A stretch of 64,000 nucleotides of DNA from Marinobacterium marinum (GTDB taxonomy: Bacteria > Pseudomonadota > Gammaproteobacteria > Pseudomonadales > Balneatricaceae): positions 1 through 64,000 of the forward strand of contig NZ_JACEMT010000032.1 of assembly GCF_013868415.1 (NCBI RefSeq), read 5' to 3'. The translations under genes and the position numbers were made by a program. The notes under the pieces were generated by a model. The model was not told the DNA's origin. It saw only the letters and a program-made list of their open reading frames with translations, and did no database searches. Shown here in pieces: positions 1 through 9,604 of this stretch (position 1 is its first letter; each line of letters opens with the position of its first letter).

Positions 1-114
1 TCGCGAACGCTGTTGTCTCAATCGAGGAGGCGTATTCTACTGATCCCTGAACCGGTGTCAACGCCCTGAGGTAAAAAAGTTTCAAAATGATGAAAACAGC
101 GTGAAAACGAACAC

Positions 115-133
115 AGGCGCCCAAGGGGCGCCT
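115..133 (-). terminator. Possible terminator hairpin after the Yip1-family gene
   Basis: AGGCGCC and GGCGCCT form a 7-bp stem about 10 bases after the stop codon of the Yip1-family gene. There is no T-run on the minus strand, so this may be a weak or Rho-assisted end. The first 114 bases of the window hold no gene that I can support. Confidence 0.4.
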
Positions 134-143
134 CTCTATCTAT

Positions 144-746
144 CTAATGCGTATAACTCAATGGTACAAAGCTTCCCCACAGAATAGCTGTCGCCGCCAG
201 CAACCCGACCAGTACACAGAGCCCTACCGTTAATATTGAACTGGAAAAGAAGAAGGCCCTGTCTTCAGGGATTTGCATGATCTCAGGTACCCCCGTATAG
301 AGCAGGTAAATGGTATACGTCAGCGCAACCAGACCTACTATCACATTGAACCACAGCATCGGATACAGACCGGCCAGGCCGGAAAGAAACAGGGGCGTTG
401 CCGTAAAGGTCGTCAACACCAGGCACTCCTCATAGGACACCTTGCCCCCGTAGGTTTTCTCCATCCAATGAATCGACCAGGCAATGAACCCCACGGCCAA
501 CCACATGGCGACATAAAAGGCGACCGCCGCCGGCAAGGCACTGCTTACACTGAGTTTGACAAAATCAGCCCCGCCAATACTCCAGCCGACCTGTGTCGTA
601 CCAATAAACAGGGCAACCGCCGGAATGGCCGCCAGGATACTGATTTGAGCCAGAAACACATGAACGGCCGAGTAGTGCTCGTTGCGGATTGAGCGCCACT
701 CCTGTTTGGGATGGTAGAACACCCCCATCATATGCTGCAGGAACAT
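144..746 (-). CDS. Yip1-family inner membrane protein
   Basis: About 200 residues with roughly five hydrophobic helices and a short cytoplasmic N-terminus (MFLQHMMGVFYHPKQEW), a layout typical of bacterial Yip1/DUF1282 proteins. The reading frame stays open further upstream, but the ATG at 746 has an AGGAGG eight bases ahead of it and fits the family N-terminus, so I take that start. It lies about 100 bases downstream of the haem O synthase gene on the same strand and could be co-transcribed with the oxidase genes. Bacterial family members have no settled function; a membrane role is all that can be inferred. In P. aeruginosa a SCO/SenC copper chaperone gene sits next to ctaB at this place. 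Confidence 0.8.
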   Translation of the reverse strand: MFLQHMMGVFYHPKQEWRSIRNEHYSAVHVFLAQISILAAIPAVALFIGTTQVGWSIGGADFVKLSVSSALPAAVAFYVAMWLAVGFIAWSIHWMEKTYGGKVSYEECLVLTTFTATPLFLSGLAGLYPMLWFNVIVGLVALTYTIYLLYTGVPEIMQIPEDRAFFFSSSILTVGLCVLVGLLAATAILWGSFVPLSYTH

Positions 747-844
747 AGGTCTATCCTCCTCGCCGCCCGTACGGATAGCCGGACAGCCTTTTTTATTGTT
801 GATAGTGCCCGATTCCTTTCGTGTATCGTTTGATTTCCCGAGGT

Positions 845-1750
845 TTACATGAAGAGAGACCAGTAATGGTCTATCAAAAGTATGGCAAACAGCCACATGA
901 TGTACACGATGCTGTAACGAAACATTTTCATCGGCACAGCCACTGCACGTGAATCATTTAACTTCACCGCCCAGTACAGCAAACGCGCATTAATCACGAT
1001 CACCCCAAACAGATACGGCCAGCCACTCATGCCGATGACAAAGGGCAGTAACGTCGCCACCAGCGTCAACAGCGTGTAGAGAAGAATCTGTATCCGCGTG
1101 TATGGCACGCCATGCGTGTTCGGCAGCATGGGAACACCGGCACGTGCGTAATCCTCGCGGCGCGCAATACAAAGCGCCCAAAAATGCGGTGGTGTCCAGG
1201 CAAAGATGATCAACATCAGCAGCAGACCCTGAGCGTCGATATTACCGGTCACCGCCGTCCAGCCCAGTAAGGGAGGGGCGGCCCCCGCCACGCCGCCGAT
1301 CACTATATTCTGTGGCGTGGCCCGTTTAAGAACAGCTGTATATACCACGGCATAGCCGATCAATGATGCCAGCGTCAGCCAGGCTGTCAGGCTGTTGACA
1401 GTAATCGCCAGCAGGCCAATTCCCGCCACCCCCAGTAGCATGGCAAACAGCAAGGCATTGCGCGGACTGATACGCCCCTGCGGCAAGGGGCGCCGGACTG
1501 TCCGCGCCATACGGCAGTCAATATTGAAGTCCAGCACATGATTGATGGCTGCCGCTGACGCAGCCGCCAAGCCAACACCAAGAGAAGTCAGCAGCAGCAG
1601 AAGCAGATCCGGCGCCCGACTGGATGCCAAACAAAAACCGACCACCAGTGTCAGTAGCATTACGGCGATCACACGAAGTTTGCACAAGGCCACATAGTCA
1701 CGCCAGGAAGGCTGAACTTCACGCTGCTCAGCGAGTAACAAGATAGCCAT
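845..1750 (-). CDS. ctaB: Protohaem IX farnesyltransferase (haem O synthase)
   Basis: A UbiA-family prenyltransferase that attaches a farnesyl group to haem B, giving haem O for the cytochrome oxidase. About 301 residues with some nine membrane helices. The Asp-rich motif of the family is present (NHVLDFNIDCRMART, near residues 70-84), as is the second polar loop. The start at 1750 has GGGAGGT just upstream and overlaps the end of ctaA by 23 bases; a longer frame up to 1786 is less likely. The enzyme acts immediately before CtaA, whose gene precedes it in the same operon. Confidence 0.95.
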   Translation of the reverse strand: MAILLLAEQREVQPSWRDYVALCKLRVIAVMLLTLVVGFCLASSRAPDLLLLLLTSLGVGLAAASAAAINHVLDFNIDCRMARTVRRPLPQGRISPRNALLFAMLLGVAGIGLLAITVNSLTAWLTLASLIGYAVVYTAVLKRATPQNIVIGGVAGAAPPLLGWTAVTGNIDAQGLLLMLIIFAWTPPHFWALCIARREDYARAGVPMLPNTHGVPYTRIQILLYTLLTLVATLLPFVIGMSGWPYLFGVIVINARLLYWAVKLNDSRAVAVPMKMFRYSIVYIMWLFAILLIDHYWSLFM

Positions 1751-2729
1751 GATGGACCTCCCGAATGGCAATACGGGCCCCGGCATTCAAATGCAGAAAC
1801 ATCAGCAGTAATGCCACGGCACCGATGTGATGTGCGACCGCCAACCCCAGTGGCAGCAGCCAGATGACATTGGCGATACCCAAGCCTGCCTGAATCAACA
1901 GCAGGCACCAGCATCCGACCAATGCCCTGCGCAGACGGCGAACCGGCCACAACACAAATGTCGCGCCCATAGAGACCCAAAACAGCATAATCGCACCCAA
2001 GCGGTGTGTGACCTGAATCGCCGCCCGCGCCTCTGCCGGCAACAGCCCTCCTTCATAGTTGGGGCCGATACGCAGCACCGGGGTAAACCCGGCAGCAAAA
2101 TCATATGCCACCGCCTGATCCCGCTGGCAGTAAAGCCAGTCACTACAGGCCCAACCGGCATAATGGGTGCTGGTCCAGCCACCCAGCGCCAGCTGCAGGA
2201 ACAAGGCTGCCAACATACCTTTCACCCAGGGGTGAGGCCGTGTTTCAACCGATTCCGTCGTCAGGCGCACCAGCCGTTGACGCAAGAGCACCAGCAGCAT
2301 CAGCGTTGCCAGCCCGCCCAGCAAATGTACAGTCACCACCAACGGCAACAGCTGCAACGTCACTGTCCACATACCGAATATGCCCTGCACCATTACCAAC
2401 AACAGCAACCCAAATGACAGGACCCGCGGATACCCGGGGCGCTTGCGATGCCGATAACCGATTGCCGCAAGCCCCAAAATCAGCAAACCCAAGGTACCCG
2501 CCGCATAACGGTGAATCATCTCTATCCATCCTTTACGCAGATCAATCGTCGCCTCAGGGTGCTCCATGGCCAGTTCGGCATGATCACCCGGCAGGACCCA
2601 GGTGCCATAGCACCCTGGCCAGTCAGGACAGCCCAGCCCGGCATCATTGAGCCGGGTCCAGCCACCGAGCACCACAACTACCAGTGCCAGCCCGACAGCC
2701 AGCGTGACCAAACGCAGCGGCAGAACCAT
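1728..2729 (-). CDS. ctaA: Haem A synthase (CtaA/COX15)
   Basis: An integral membrane mono-oxygenase that oxidises a methyl group of haem O to the formyl group of haem A. About 333 residues, with eight predicted helices in two halves. The N-terminal half carries the family signature LGGWTRLNDAGLGCPDWPGC near residues 20-40, and histidines in later helices are the likely haem ligands. The ATG at 2729 overlaps the stop of the preceding gene as TGATG, suggesting coupled translation. The frame is open to 2792, but that would place a non-family extension before the first helix. Confidence 0.95.
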   Translation of the reverse strand: MVLPLRLVTLAVGLALVVVVLGGWTRLNDAGLGCPDWPGCYGTWVLPGDHAELAMEHPEATIDLRKGWIEMIHRYAAGTLGLLILGLAAIGYRHRKRPGYPRVLSFGLLLLVMVQGIFGMWTVTLQLLPLVVTVHLLGGLATLMLLVLLRQRLVRLTTESVETRPHPWVKGMLAALFLQLALGGWTSTHYAGWACSDWLYCQRDQAVAYDFAAGFTPVLRIGPNYEGGLLPAEARAAIQVTHRLGAIMLFWVSMGATFVLWPVRRLRRALVGCWCLLLIQAGLGIANVIWLLPLGLAVAHHIGAVALLLMFLHLNAGARIAIREVHHGYLVTR

Positions 2730-3175
2730 CACCCCAGCCTCGATGCTTTCAACAAGCGCCGCATATCCCCCAGCAACGCCCTGCTTTCCCAACCCGGTGG
2801 ATACTTCATAACCAGGTTGCCCAACGGATCAACCACCCAAACGCCGGGGGCCAAAGCATCCGTCAACACCGCATCCACACGCACCCGATTCGATTCGCGT
2901 CCAAGCGCATCATGTACCCGCTTCAGCTGCTCCAACCGGGTAAGGCATTGGCCTAAGCAACGGTCCTCATGCACCAACAACAGGGACCAGTGCCCGGTAT
3001 ATTTCTCCGGCTCTCCTCCCCACGCCTGCAAGGTGCGCACCGGCGTCACCAATTCGCCCTGATTGACGCCTTGTGCAGGCACGCCAATACCACTGGACCA
3101 GGCCAGCACGGCCAGCAACACAGGCACCAGCCCCATACCCCAGATCAGCCAGAACATCCTCTGGTTGCCACTCAT
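2729..3175 (-). CDS. Membrane-anchored oxidase-associated protein, SCO-like CX3C
   Basis: 148 residues: one N-terminal membrane helix (about 8-28), then a soluble domain that should face the periplasm. It corresponds by position to a small conserved gene between SURF1 and ctaA in Pseudomonas. Cys73 and Cys77 form a CX3C pair, and a later stretch reads VVDPLGNLVMKYPPG, reminiscent of the thioredoxin-like SCO copper chaperones (CX3C, then a DPxG loop). That similarity is my inference; the usual SCO prolines around the cysteines are missing. It overlaps SURF1 by ATGA and ctaA by TGATG, so it is embedded in the oxidase operon and is probably an assembly factor. Confidence 0.75.
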   Translation of the reverse strand: MSGNQRMFWLIWGMGLVPVLLAVLAWSSGIGVPAQGVNQGELVTPVRTLQAWGGEPEKYTGHWSLLLVHEDRCLGQCLTRLEQLKRVHDALGRESNRVRVDAVLTDALAPGVWVVDPLGNLVMKYPPGWESRALLGDMRRLLKASRLG

Positions 3176-3903
3176 CGGCTTGCCTCCTGTCGTTCCTTCC
3201 GTTCAACCCACATCAGCCAGAGCGCCAATGCCAACGCCAGCCCGAACCATTGCACGGCATAACCGAGGTGACGCTCAGGTTCAATGCCGGTATAGATTCT
3301 TTCTCTTGGCAGAATGACCTCGCTGACGGCCGTCTTCAGGTGCAGCACCAGGTGCTCTACCGGCACCGCCAAGGCGGCATGGATCTGCTTCATATCCAGC
3401 GACTGAATACGTCGGGGCCAGCCCGGTTCTACCTGACTGGCTGCCAGCGTCACCGATTCCAGCGGCCGCGATAACACCCCTTCAACTCGCACCCGGCGGC
3501 GTGACAACTCGACCACCGGAAGCTGATCCCGGCGTGGGGGTGCGGCAACCCAGCCAAGGCTGCCCAGCCACCAGCGGCCCTCGTCCACTCGGATGGGCAC
3601 CACCACCTCATATCCGGCACGCCCTTGCCACGTCCGATTATCGAGCAGGAATATCTTCAGCGGCATCAGCTCAATCTCCAGCTGCACCGGCACCCAGTCA
3701 TGGCGCTCAAGCCGCTGCAACGCGCCAGCCACTGTTGTCGCCGGTGCGCTATTCAATTGCTGCAACCAGACTCGCTTCTGTTCGGCTCGCTGCCATTGCC
3801 ACCCGCCCAAAAACAACAACAAGGGAACGCCCAACAACCATAGCCCCAACCGGACACGTTTGAACCGACGCCTGAGATCCGCTTTACTGGAAGTATTCAC
3901 CAA
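3172..3903 (-). CDS. SURF1-family cytochrome oxidase assembly protein
   Basis: 243 residues with the SURF1 layout: an N-terminal membrane helix (about residues 19-36), a periplasmic loop domain and a C-terminal helix near residues 210-230. The loop holds the family stretches GWQWQRAEQK and LLDNRTWQGRAGYEVVVP. SURF1 proteins help place haem A in subunit I. The gene follows coxC, after the divergent 67-residue gene, and overlaps the next gene by ATGA. It is the first gene after a break of about 220 bases on the minus strand, so it may have its own promoter. Confidence 0.9.
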   Translation of the reverse strand: MVNTSSKADLRRRFKRVRLGLWLLGVPLLLFLGGWQWQRAEQKRVWLQQLNSAPATTVAGALQRLERHDWVPVQLEIELMPLKIFLLDNRTWQGRAGYEVVVPIRVDEGRWWLGSLGWVAAPPRRDQLPVVELSRRRVRVEGVLSRPLESVTLAASQVEPGWPRRIQSLDMKQIHAALAVPVEHLVLHLKTAVSEVILPRERIYTGIEPERHLGYAVQWFGLALALALWLMWVERKERQEASR

Positions 3904-3915
3904 GGAGGTTCTCCC

Positions 3916-4119
3916 ATGTTTCGTCTGCTGATCCTGATCCTGTTTATTGCTGTTCTGGTCGCTCTGTTCAGCAGCCTCTGGTCACTGCTCAAGCACCCAT
4001 CGGGAGATGGCACGACCGCCAACCGACTGGTATGGCGGGTTGTTCTCAGCGCCCTGCTGATTCTGGCACTGATCTACGGTTTCAATACCGGTTTGCTGCA
4101 CTCCCATGCGCCCTGGTAG
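3916..4119 (+). CDS. Twin transmembrane protein, DUF2909 type
   Basis: 67 residues with two hydrophobic helices (about 3-22 and 42-60) joined by a short polar loop (KHPSGDGTTANRLVWR). It matches the small DUF2909 proteins that accompany cytochrome oxidase genes in Pseudomonas relatives. GGAGG lies just before the ATG. It is encoded on the opposite strand to the oxidase operon, starts 12 bases from the SURF1 start, and ends 3 bases before the coxC stop codon. No molecular function is established for the family; a role in oxidase assembly is a guess from position. Confidence 0.8.
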   Translation: MFRLLILILFIAVLVALFSSLWSLLKHPSGDGTTANRLVWRVVLSALLILALIYGFNTGLLHSHAPW

Positions 4120-4122
4120 GAA

Positions 4123-5007
4123 TCAGAGGACATACACAAACAGAAACAACCCGATCCAGACCACATCCACAAAGTGCCAGTACCAAGCCACGGCCTCGAA
4201 ACCGAAGTGCTGTCGCGAATCGAAATGCCCCACAACAACCCGGCCGAGGATAATCATCAGCATCAGAGTGCCCAGAGTGACGTGCAATCCGTGAAAGCCC
4301 GTCAGAATAAAGAAGGTCGCGCCGTAAACGCCGGCATGCAGCGTCAAGCCAAGCTCGTGATAAGCCTCGACATACTCGTAGACCTGGAAACCGAGAAACA
4401 CCACCCCCAGAACAATGGTCAGGAACATCCAGCGCCGCACCTGCATGCGCTCATCCTTCAGCAGCGCCTTGTGCGCCAGCGTCAGGGTGAAACTTGAGGT
4501 CACCAGCAGGCAGGTGTTGAGCAGCGGAATCTGCCAGGGACTGATCACCGCCTCAGGACCGGGAAAACGCTCGGCATCAGGAGGATTAAGCAGTGGCCAC
4601 TGGGCCGTGAAGTCGGGCCAGAGCATCTGACTGACGCCTTTCTCCCCCTCCCCGCCCAGCCAGGGCACGGCCAACACCCGCACATAGAAGAGCGCGCCGA
4701 AAAAGGCGGCGAAGAACATCACCTCCGAGAAGATGAACCAGCTCATGCCCCAGCGAAAGGAGCGATCCATCTGCGCCGAGTACAGACCGCCCCGGCTTTC
4801 GTGGATCACATTACCGAACCAGCCCACCAGGATCAGGCCCATCATCAGTGCCCCTGCCAGCAGTAACACCAGCCCCAGACCACCACCCCGATCGACTTTC
4901 AGTGCGTTCAAAAGAGTCCCGGCACCGAAGGCCAGCAGAAAAAGCGCGGTCGAAGCCAGGATCGGCCAGCGACTCTGCTCGGGTACATAGTAGGTTGAGC
5001 TGCTCAT
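4123..5007 (-). CDS. coxC: Cytochrome c oxidase subunit III
   Basis: 294 residues, seven membrane helices, with subunit III hallmarks: ESRGGLYSAQMDRSFRWGMSWF and FSEVMFFAAFFGALF near residues 70-110, and FHGLHVTLGTLML and WYWHFVDVVWIGLF near the C-terminus. Subunit III stabilises the haem-copper core and the entry to the proton channel. The ATG overlaps the ctaG stop as ATGA, so translation is probably coupled. This is the last gene of the contiguous coxB-coxA-ctaG-coxC block. Confidence 0.97.
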   Translation of the reverse strand: MSSSTYYVPEQSRWPILASTALFLLAFGAGTLLNALKVDRGGGLGLVLLLAGALMMGLILVGWFGNVIHESRGGLYSAQMDRSFRWGMSWFIFSEVMFFAAFFGALFYVRVLAVPWLGGEGEKGVSQMLWPDFTAQWPLLNPPDAERFPGPEAVISPWQIPLLNTCLLVTSSFTLTLAHKALLKDERMQVRRWMFLTIVLGVVFLGFQVYEYVEAYHELGLTLHAGVYGATFFILTGFHGLHVTLGTLMLMIILGRVVVGHFDSRQHFGFEAVAWYWHFVDVVWIGLFLFVYVL

Positions 5008-5567
5008 AGCGATTGCTCCTTCTCGGACGACTCCGCCACTGACACCTCGGGCGAGATATCAAACAGGGTGTAGGACAGCGTCAGCGAGCGGATATGCTCG
5101 GGAAGTTTCTTGTCGATAACGAACAGCAGCGGCATCTGCACCGATTCGCCGGCGAGCAATGTCTGCTGCTCAAAGCAGAAGCAGTTGACCTTGTGCAGAT
5201 ATTCCGCCGCCTCGGCCGGTGCAACGGACGGGATGGCCTGAGCGACCATGCGCCGCCCGGTAGGATTGGTCGCGTGGAAAGCGGTCTGCTTCATTTCACC
5301 CGGATGGGTTTCGATCAAACCGTCGACCGGACCGAACTCCCAGGGCATGCCTTCATTGTGGACCGCCAGCAGTCGCACCCTGACCTGCCGTGACAGGTCC
5401 GGCCCCTCCACCGCCACCGGCCCGGTATTGGTAATCTTGCCGTTGAGACCGGTCACCTCACAAAAGACATCGTAGAGCGGCACCAGCGCGAAGCCGAAAC
5501 CGAACATCAGCACACAACTGAACACCAGCCGCCGGACCAGACGACGATTGTCGGCCTGGACGTTCAT
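5004..5567 (-). CDS. ctaG: Cox11/CtaG copper-delivery assembly protein
   Basis: About 187 residues: one N-terminal membrane helix, then a periplasmic immunoglobulin-like domain. The copper-binding CFCF motif is visible in [12 protein letters not shown] near residue 128. Cox11 proteins deliver copper to the CuB site of subunit I. The ATG at 5567 overlaps the coxA stop codon (ATGA); an upstream extension to 5711 lies wholly inside coxA and is not needed. The gene order coxA-ctaG-coxC is standard. Confidence 0.93.
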   Translation of the reverse strand: MNVQADNRRLVRRLVFSCVLMFGFGFALVPLYDVFCEVTGLNGKITNTGPVAVEGPDLSRQVRVRLLAVHNEGMPWEFGPVDGLIETHPGEMKQTAFHATNPTGRRMVAQAIPSVAPAEAAEYLHKVNCFCFEQQTLLAGESVQMPLLFVIDKKLPEHIRSLTLSYTLFDISPEVSVAESSEKEQSL

Positions 5568-7165
5568 CGCTGTGACTCCGGCAATTTGGGTGGCGTGGCA
5601 AAGGTGTGATAGGGCGCCGGTGAAGGCACCTCCCACTCCAGCCCTTCGGCCCCCTCCCAGGAACGGGCCGCCGCCTTTTCTCCACCGCGTACACAGGCGA
5701 TCACATTCCACAGGAAGACCAGCTGCGACAGCCCGAAGATGAAGGCGCCGATCGAGGCCACCATGTTGAAATCGGCGAACTGCAAGGCATAGTCCGGTAT
5801 CCGGCGCGGCATACCGGCAAGACCGATGAAATGCATCGGGAAGAAGGTAATGTTCACACCGATGAAGCTGAGCCAGAAATGCAGCTTGCCCATGCGTTCA
5901 TCAAGCATGTGCCCGGTCCACTTGGGCAGCCAGTAGTAAGCCCCGGCCATAATGGCGAACACCGCCCCCGGCACCAGCACATAATGGAAGTGCGCCACCA
6001 CGAAATAGGTATCGTGGTACTGAAAGTCCACCGGCGCGATCGCCAGCATCAACCCCGAAAAGCCGCCGATGGTAAACAGCACCACGAAGGCCAGCGCGAA
6101 CAGCATCGGCGTCTCGAAAGTCATCGAACCGCGAAACATGGTCGCTACCCAGTTGAACACCTTCACCCCGGTCGGTACCGCAATCAACATGGTAGCGAAC
6201 ATGAAGAACAGCTCGCCGGCCAGCGGAATGCCGACGGTGAACATGTGGTGCGCCCAGACCAGAAACGACAGGATCGCGATCGACGCGGTGGCATACACCA
6301 TCGATGCATAGCCGAACAGACGCTTGCGCGCGAACGTGGGAATGATCTGACTGATGATGCCGAACGCCGGCAGAATCATGATGTAGACCTCAGGATGGCC
6401 GAAAAACCAGAACACATGCTGGAACAGCACCGGGTCACCACCCCCGGCAGCATTGAAGAAGCTGGTACCGAAGTGAATATCCATCAGCATCATGGTAACC
6501 ACCCCCGCCAGTACCGGCATCACCGCGATCAGCAGAAAGGCGGTAATCAGCCAGGTCCAGCAGAACAGCGGCAGCTTCATCATCGTCATGCCCGGTACAC
6601 GCAGGTTCAGAATGGTGGCAATGATATTGATCGCCCCCATGATCGAGCTGATGCCCATCATGTGGATGGCAAAGATGAAATAGGTCACGCTGGGCGGCGC
6701 ATAGGTGGTGGAAAGCGGCGCATAAAAGGTCCAGCCGAAATTGGGCGCTCCGCCATCCATGAACAGGGTGGAGATCATCATGGCGAAGGCAAACGGCAGG
6801 ATCCAGAAGCTCCAGTTGTTCATCCTCGGCAACGCCATATCAGGCGCTCCGATCATCATCGGTACCATCCAATTGGCCAGCCCGACGAAGGCAGGCATCA
6901 CCGCACCGAACACCATGATCAGGCCATGCATGGTGGTCATCTGGTTGAAGAAACCCGGCTCAACCAGCTGCAGCCCAGGCTGGAACAGCTCGGCACGAAT
7001 CATCAACGCCATGCAGCCGCCGGTGAAGAACATCAACAGACTGAACCAGAGGTACAGCGTACCTATATCCTTGTGGTTGGTCGTAAACAGCCAGCGTCCT
7101 ATCCCTTTTGCCGGGCCATGATGTCCATGCTCTCCAGCATGCAGGGTCGTATCCAGCGTGTTCAT
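5564..7165 (-). CDS. coxA: Cytochrome c oxidase subunit I (aa3 type)
   Basis: 533 residues and twelve predicted helices. It is the catalytic haem-copper subunit: it takes electrons from subunit II and reduces oxygen to water while pumping protons. Signatures visible: [11 protein letters not shown], holding the CuB histidine, the cross-linked tyrosine and the D-channel glutamate of A1-type oxidases; WAHHMFTVG with the other CuB histidines; and [11 protein letters not shown] with the haem ligands. The start overlaps the coxB stop by ATGA. Length and motifs are normal. Confidence 0.98.
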   Translation of the reverse strand: MNTLDTTLHAGEHGHHGPAKGIGRWLFTTNHKDIGTLYLWFSLLMFFTGGCMALMIRAELFQPGLQLVEPGFFNQMTTMHGLIMVFGAVMPAFVGLANWMVPMMIGAPDMALPRMNNWSFWILPFAFAMMISTLFMDGGAPNFGWTFYAPLSTTYAPPSVTYFIFAIHMMGISSIMGAINIIATILNLRVPGMTMMKLPLFCWTWLITAFLLIAVMPVLAGVVTMMLMDIHFGTSFFNAAGGGDPVLFQHVFWFFGHPEVYIMILPAFGIISQIIPTFARKRLFGYASMVYATASIAILSFLVWAHHMFTVGIPLAGELFFMFATMLIAVPTGVKVFNWVATMFRGSMTFETPMLFALAFVVLFTIGGFSGLMLAIAPVDFQYHDTYFVVAHFHYVLVPGAVFAIMAGAYYWLPKWTGHMLDERMGKLHFWLSFIGVNITFFPMHFIGLAGMPRRIPDYALQFADFNMVASIGAFIFGLSQLVFLWNVIACVRGGEKAAARSWEGAEGLEWEVPSPAPYHTFATPPKLPESQR

Positions 7166-8310
7166 TGCTCTGCCTCCCCTGTTGTCGGCTCCAGCAAGCG
7201 ACTGATCTGAGCCGGCGATACCGCCTCGCCCAGACTGTTGCCCCAGGCATTGCGCTCATAGGTGATCACGGCGGCCAATTCGCTGGCACTGAGTTGGTCG
7301 CGGAACGCCTGCATCGCGGTACCGCTCTTGCCGTTCAGAACGATGTCGATATGAGCGGCCACCTCGCCGGTGGCAATCGCGCTGCCCTTAAGTGCCGGAA
7401 AGGCACCGGGAACCCCTTCACCCGTGGGCAGATGACAGGCCGCGCAGGCACGCAGATAGACCTGTTCGCCCTGCTGCATCAACTCATCCAGCGTCCAGGT
7501 GCGCTCAGCAGCCGCAGTTACACGCTGCTTATCGGCCCGAGCGTCCGCCAGCCACTGCTGAAAATCGTCCCGACTGACCGCCTCAATCACGATCGGCATG
7601 AAGCCATGATCCTGACCACAGAGCTCGGCACACTGGCCACGGTAGATGCCAGGCTCATCAATGACCGTCCAGGCCTCATTGATGAACCCGGGGATGGCAT
7701 CCTTCTTCACCGCCAGCGCCGGCACCCACCAGCTGTGGATAACGTCATTGGACGTCAGCAGGAAACGGATCTTGGTATCCACCGGCAGCACCAGATGGCG
7801 GTCCACCTCAAGCAGGTAATGCTCCTGCTTGTCGGCTTCGTTGCTGATCTGCTCACGGGGGGTCGACAGGTTGCTGAAGAAATCCAGATTATGATCGAGG
7901 TAGTCGTAGCGCCACTTCCATTGAAAACCGGTAATCTGAACGTCCAGCTCGGCTTCGGAAGAGTCGTACATTTTCACCAGGGTAGCGGTGGCAGGCACCG
8001 CCATGCCAACCAGAATAAGCAGCGGAATGATCGTCCAGATCACTTCAACCACCGTATTCTCGTGGAAGTTGTGGGCTTCGGCACCGCGTGATTTGCGGTG
8101 GTGGAAGATCGACCAGAACATGACACCAAACACCACCAGAGCGATGGCCACACAGATCCAGAAGATCGTCATGTGCAGATCAAATACCGAACGGCTGACA
8201 TCCGTGACACCAGGTGTCAGATTGACGGTCCACTCCGCCTGTGCCGAAGCGGCGAACAGCGCCAATCCAAGTCCCGAGCCGATGGTTATTGTTGTTATCC
8301 TTACCATCAT
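7162..8310 (-). CDS. coxB: Cytochrome c oxidase subunit II with fused cytochrome c domain
   Basis: 382 residues. An N-terminal signal-like helix (to about residue 25) is followed by two membrane helices, then a cupredoxin domain with the CuA motif [12 protein letters not shown] near residues 225-236. After that comes an extra C-terminal cytochrome c domain of about 95 residues with one haem-binding site, CAACH near residues 290-294, and a likely axial methionine further on. The fusion makes this a caa3-like oxidase in which electrons can enter through a tethered cytochrome. It is the first gene of the operon. Start ATG at 8310; a second ATG follows directly. Confidence 0.96.
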   Translation of the reverse strand: MMVRITTITIGSGLGLALFAASAQAEWTVNLTPGVTDVSRSVFDLHMTIFWICVAIALVVFGVMFWSIFHHRKSRGAEAHNFHENTVVEVIWTIIPLLILVGMAVPATATLVKMYDSSEAELDVQITGFQWKWRYDYLDHNLDFFSNLSTPREQISNEADKQEHYLLEVDRHLVLPVDTKIRFLLTSNDVIHSWWVPALAVKKDAIPGFINEAWTVIDEPGIYRGQCAELCGQDHGFMPIVIEAVSRDDFQQWLADARADKQRVTAAAERTWTLDELMQQGEQVYLRACAACHLPTGEGVPGAFPALKGSAIATGEVAAHIDIVLNGKSGTAMQAFRDQLSASELAAVITYERNAWGNSLGEAVSPAQISRLLEPTTGEAEQ

Positions 8311-8374
8311 CCGGCCTCCCCGTCTTGACCTGCGGGGCGTTCACATCTGCCTGCAGGTGTTCCGGTTAACTCCG

Positions 8375-8401
8375 AGTATAGCAGGCTCCCTGAAAGTGCA
8401 A
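8375..8401 (-). promoter_or_regulatory. Candidate promoter of the coxB operon
   Basis: On the minus strand TTGCAC (8396-8401) and TATACT (8375-8380) are separated by 15 bases, about 65 bases ahead of the coxB start. The -10 box is good; the spacing is short. Confidence 0.4.
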
Positions 8402-8416
8402 GCTCAGGTGCCTGGC

Positions 8417-8620
8417 TCAGGCCCCTGCCAGACTCAGCGCCCAGCGCACCAGTAGAATGACGGCGATAACAAACAGGGCCGCCATCAGCAACCCGGTCAG
8501 AATGTAATGCACGGGATGTCCGCCGTGAAAATCACGTTCGCGATTGCGCTCGGACTGCACCCCGAAAAAACTGGACAGCACGCTGAGCAGCGTTTGCCAC
8601 AACGTCGGTTTATCAGACAT
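8417..8620 (-). CDS. DUF2970 small membrane protein
   Basis: 67 residues beginning MSDKPTLWQTLLSVLSSFFGVQSERNRERDF, then a single C-terminal membrane helix. This is the pattern of DUF2970 proteins: an amphipathic N-terminal helix, a conserved polar FGVQSxxNRxRDF stretch and one membrane anchor. The ATG at 8620 is chosen because the family starts there; the frame is open to 8713. Family function is unknown. It lies between pssA and coxB on the same strand as both. Confidence 0.8.
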   Translation of the reverse strand: MSDKPTLWQTLLSVLSSFFGVQSERNRERDFHGGHPVHYILTGLLMAALFVIAVILLVRWALSLAGA

Positions 8621-8713
8621 GGCGATCACCTCTATTTGAGGTATAGGCGATATAAGAACGAAAGCGCCAGTCTTCGCCTGGTAGAGATACTGCCATGCCC
8701 TCACGACAGACAT

Positions 8714-8739
8714 AAAAAAAGCAGGCCAGGCCTGCTTTT
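8714..8739 (-). terminator. Intrinsic terminator of pssA
   Basis: GCAGGCCAGGCCTGC is flanked by a run of seven A on the left and four T on the right. On the minus strand it gives a stem followed by seven T, 17 bases after the pssA stop. Confidence 0.85.
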
Positions 8740-8755
8740 CACTATCAACTTCCGG

Positions 8756-9538
8756 TTATCCGCGCTGGCGAGAGCGTCGCCATACCCACAGCAAAGGGCC
8801 TGACAGACTGTAGCAGAGGAACAGGATCCACAGGGACACCGACGTACTGATCGAAATGATGCCCAAACAAAGCACAATCACGGCCAGAATCCAGAACGGA
8901 ACCTTCCCCTTGAAGTCCACATCCTTGAAACTGTAGTAGAGCGTATTGCTGACCATCAAAACACCCGCCAGCGCCACAAACAGGGCCACCGGATATTCCC
9001 AGCCACTGACATCCAGTTCAAATTCGGTACACAGCCACACCAGGCCGGCCACCGTTGCCGCCGCTGCCGGGCTCGGCAGACCAATAAAATAGCGTTTGTC
9101 GACCGAACCGATCTGCGTATTGAAACGGGCCAGGCGCAGCGCACCACCGGCTGCATAAATGAACGCGGCAAAAAAACCCAGCTTGCCGATATCGCCAAGT
9201 GCCCAATTGTATGCCACCAGAGCCGGTGCAACCCCGAAAGACACCATGTCCGACAGAGAATCATACTCGGCGCCAAACGCACTCTGGGTATTGGTCATGC
9301 GTGCAACACGGCCATCCAGTCCATCCAGCAGCATGGCAACAAAGATCGCAATCGCCGCTGCTTCGAACTGGCTGTTCATCCCCGCCACGATGGCATAAAA
9401 ACCTGAAAAGAGTGCCCCGGTCGTGAACAGGTTAGGTAAAAGATAAACCCCACGGCGCCGCTTTGGACTGGTACTTGAGGCTGACGGCTCCGTTCCGTTA
9501 TTGGACTCTGTCACCGGCTTCTGCGGCTGATCATTCAT
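8756..9538 (-). CDS. pssA: CDP-diacylglycerol-serine O-phosphatidyltransferase
   Basis: About 260 residues. The enzyme makes phosphatidylserine from CDP-diacylglycerol and serine in the inner membrane, the first step towards phosphatidylethanolamine. The CDP-alcohol phosphotransferase motif DGLDGRVARMTNTQSAFG...DSLSD (DGx2ARx8Gx3Dx3D) lies near residues 73-96, and about eight hydrophobic helices follow the polar N-terminus. The start at 9538 (MNDQPQ) has an RBS-like AGAGGTTACATC upstream. In P. aeruginosa this gene directly follows ilvIH-ilvC; here three globin genes lie between ilvC and pssA. Confidence 0.94.
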   Translation of the reverse strand: MNDQPQKPVTESNNGTEPSASSTSPKRRRGVYLLPNLFTTGALFSGFYAIVAGMNSQFEAAAIAIFVAMLLDGLDGRVARMTNTQSAFGAEYDSLSDMVSFGVAPALVAYNWALGDIGKLGFFAAFIYAAGGALRLARFNTQIGSVDKRYFIGLPSPAAAATVAGLVWLCTEFELDVSGWEYPVALFVALAGVLMVSNTLYYSFKDVDFKGKVPFWILAVIVLCLGIISISTSVSLWILFLCYSLSGPLLWVWRRSRQRG

Positions 9539-9604
9539 GATGTAACCTCTGTGAAAACGCTGAACCTGCATTCTACTCGACAGAGGCCCTCAAACCCAAT
9601 GTCA

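Noticed and set aside
5831-7210. 459-codon plus-strand frame opposite coxA
   Set aside because: Shadow of coxA; very high His/Arg/Gln content and no RBS.
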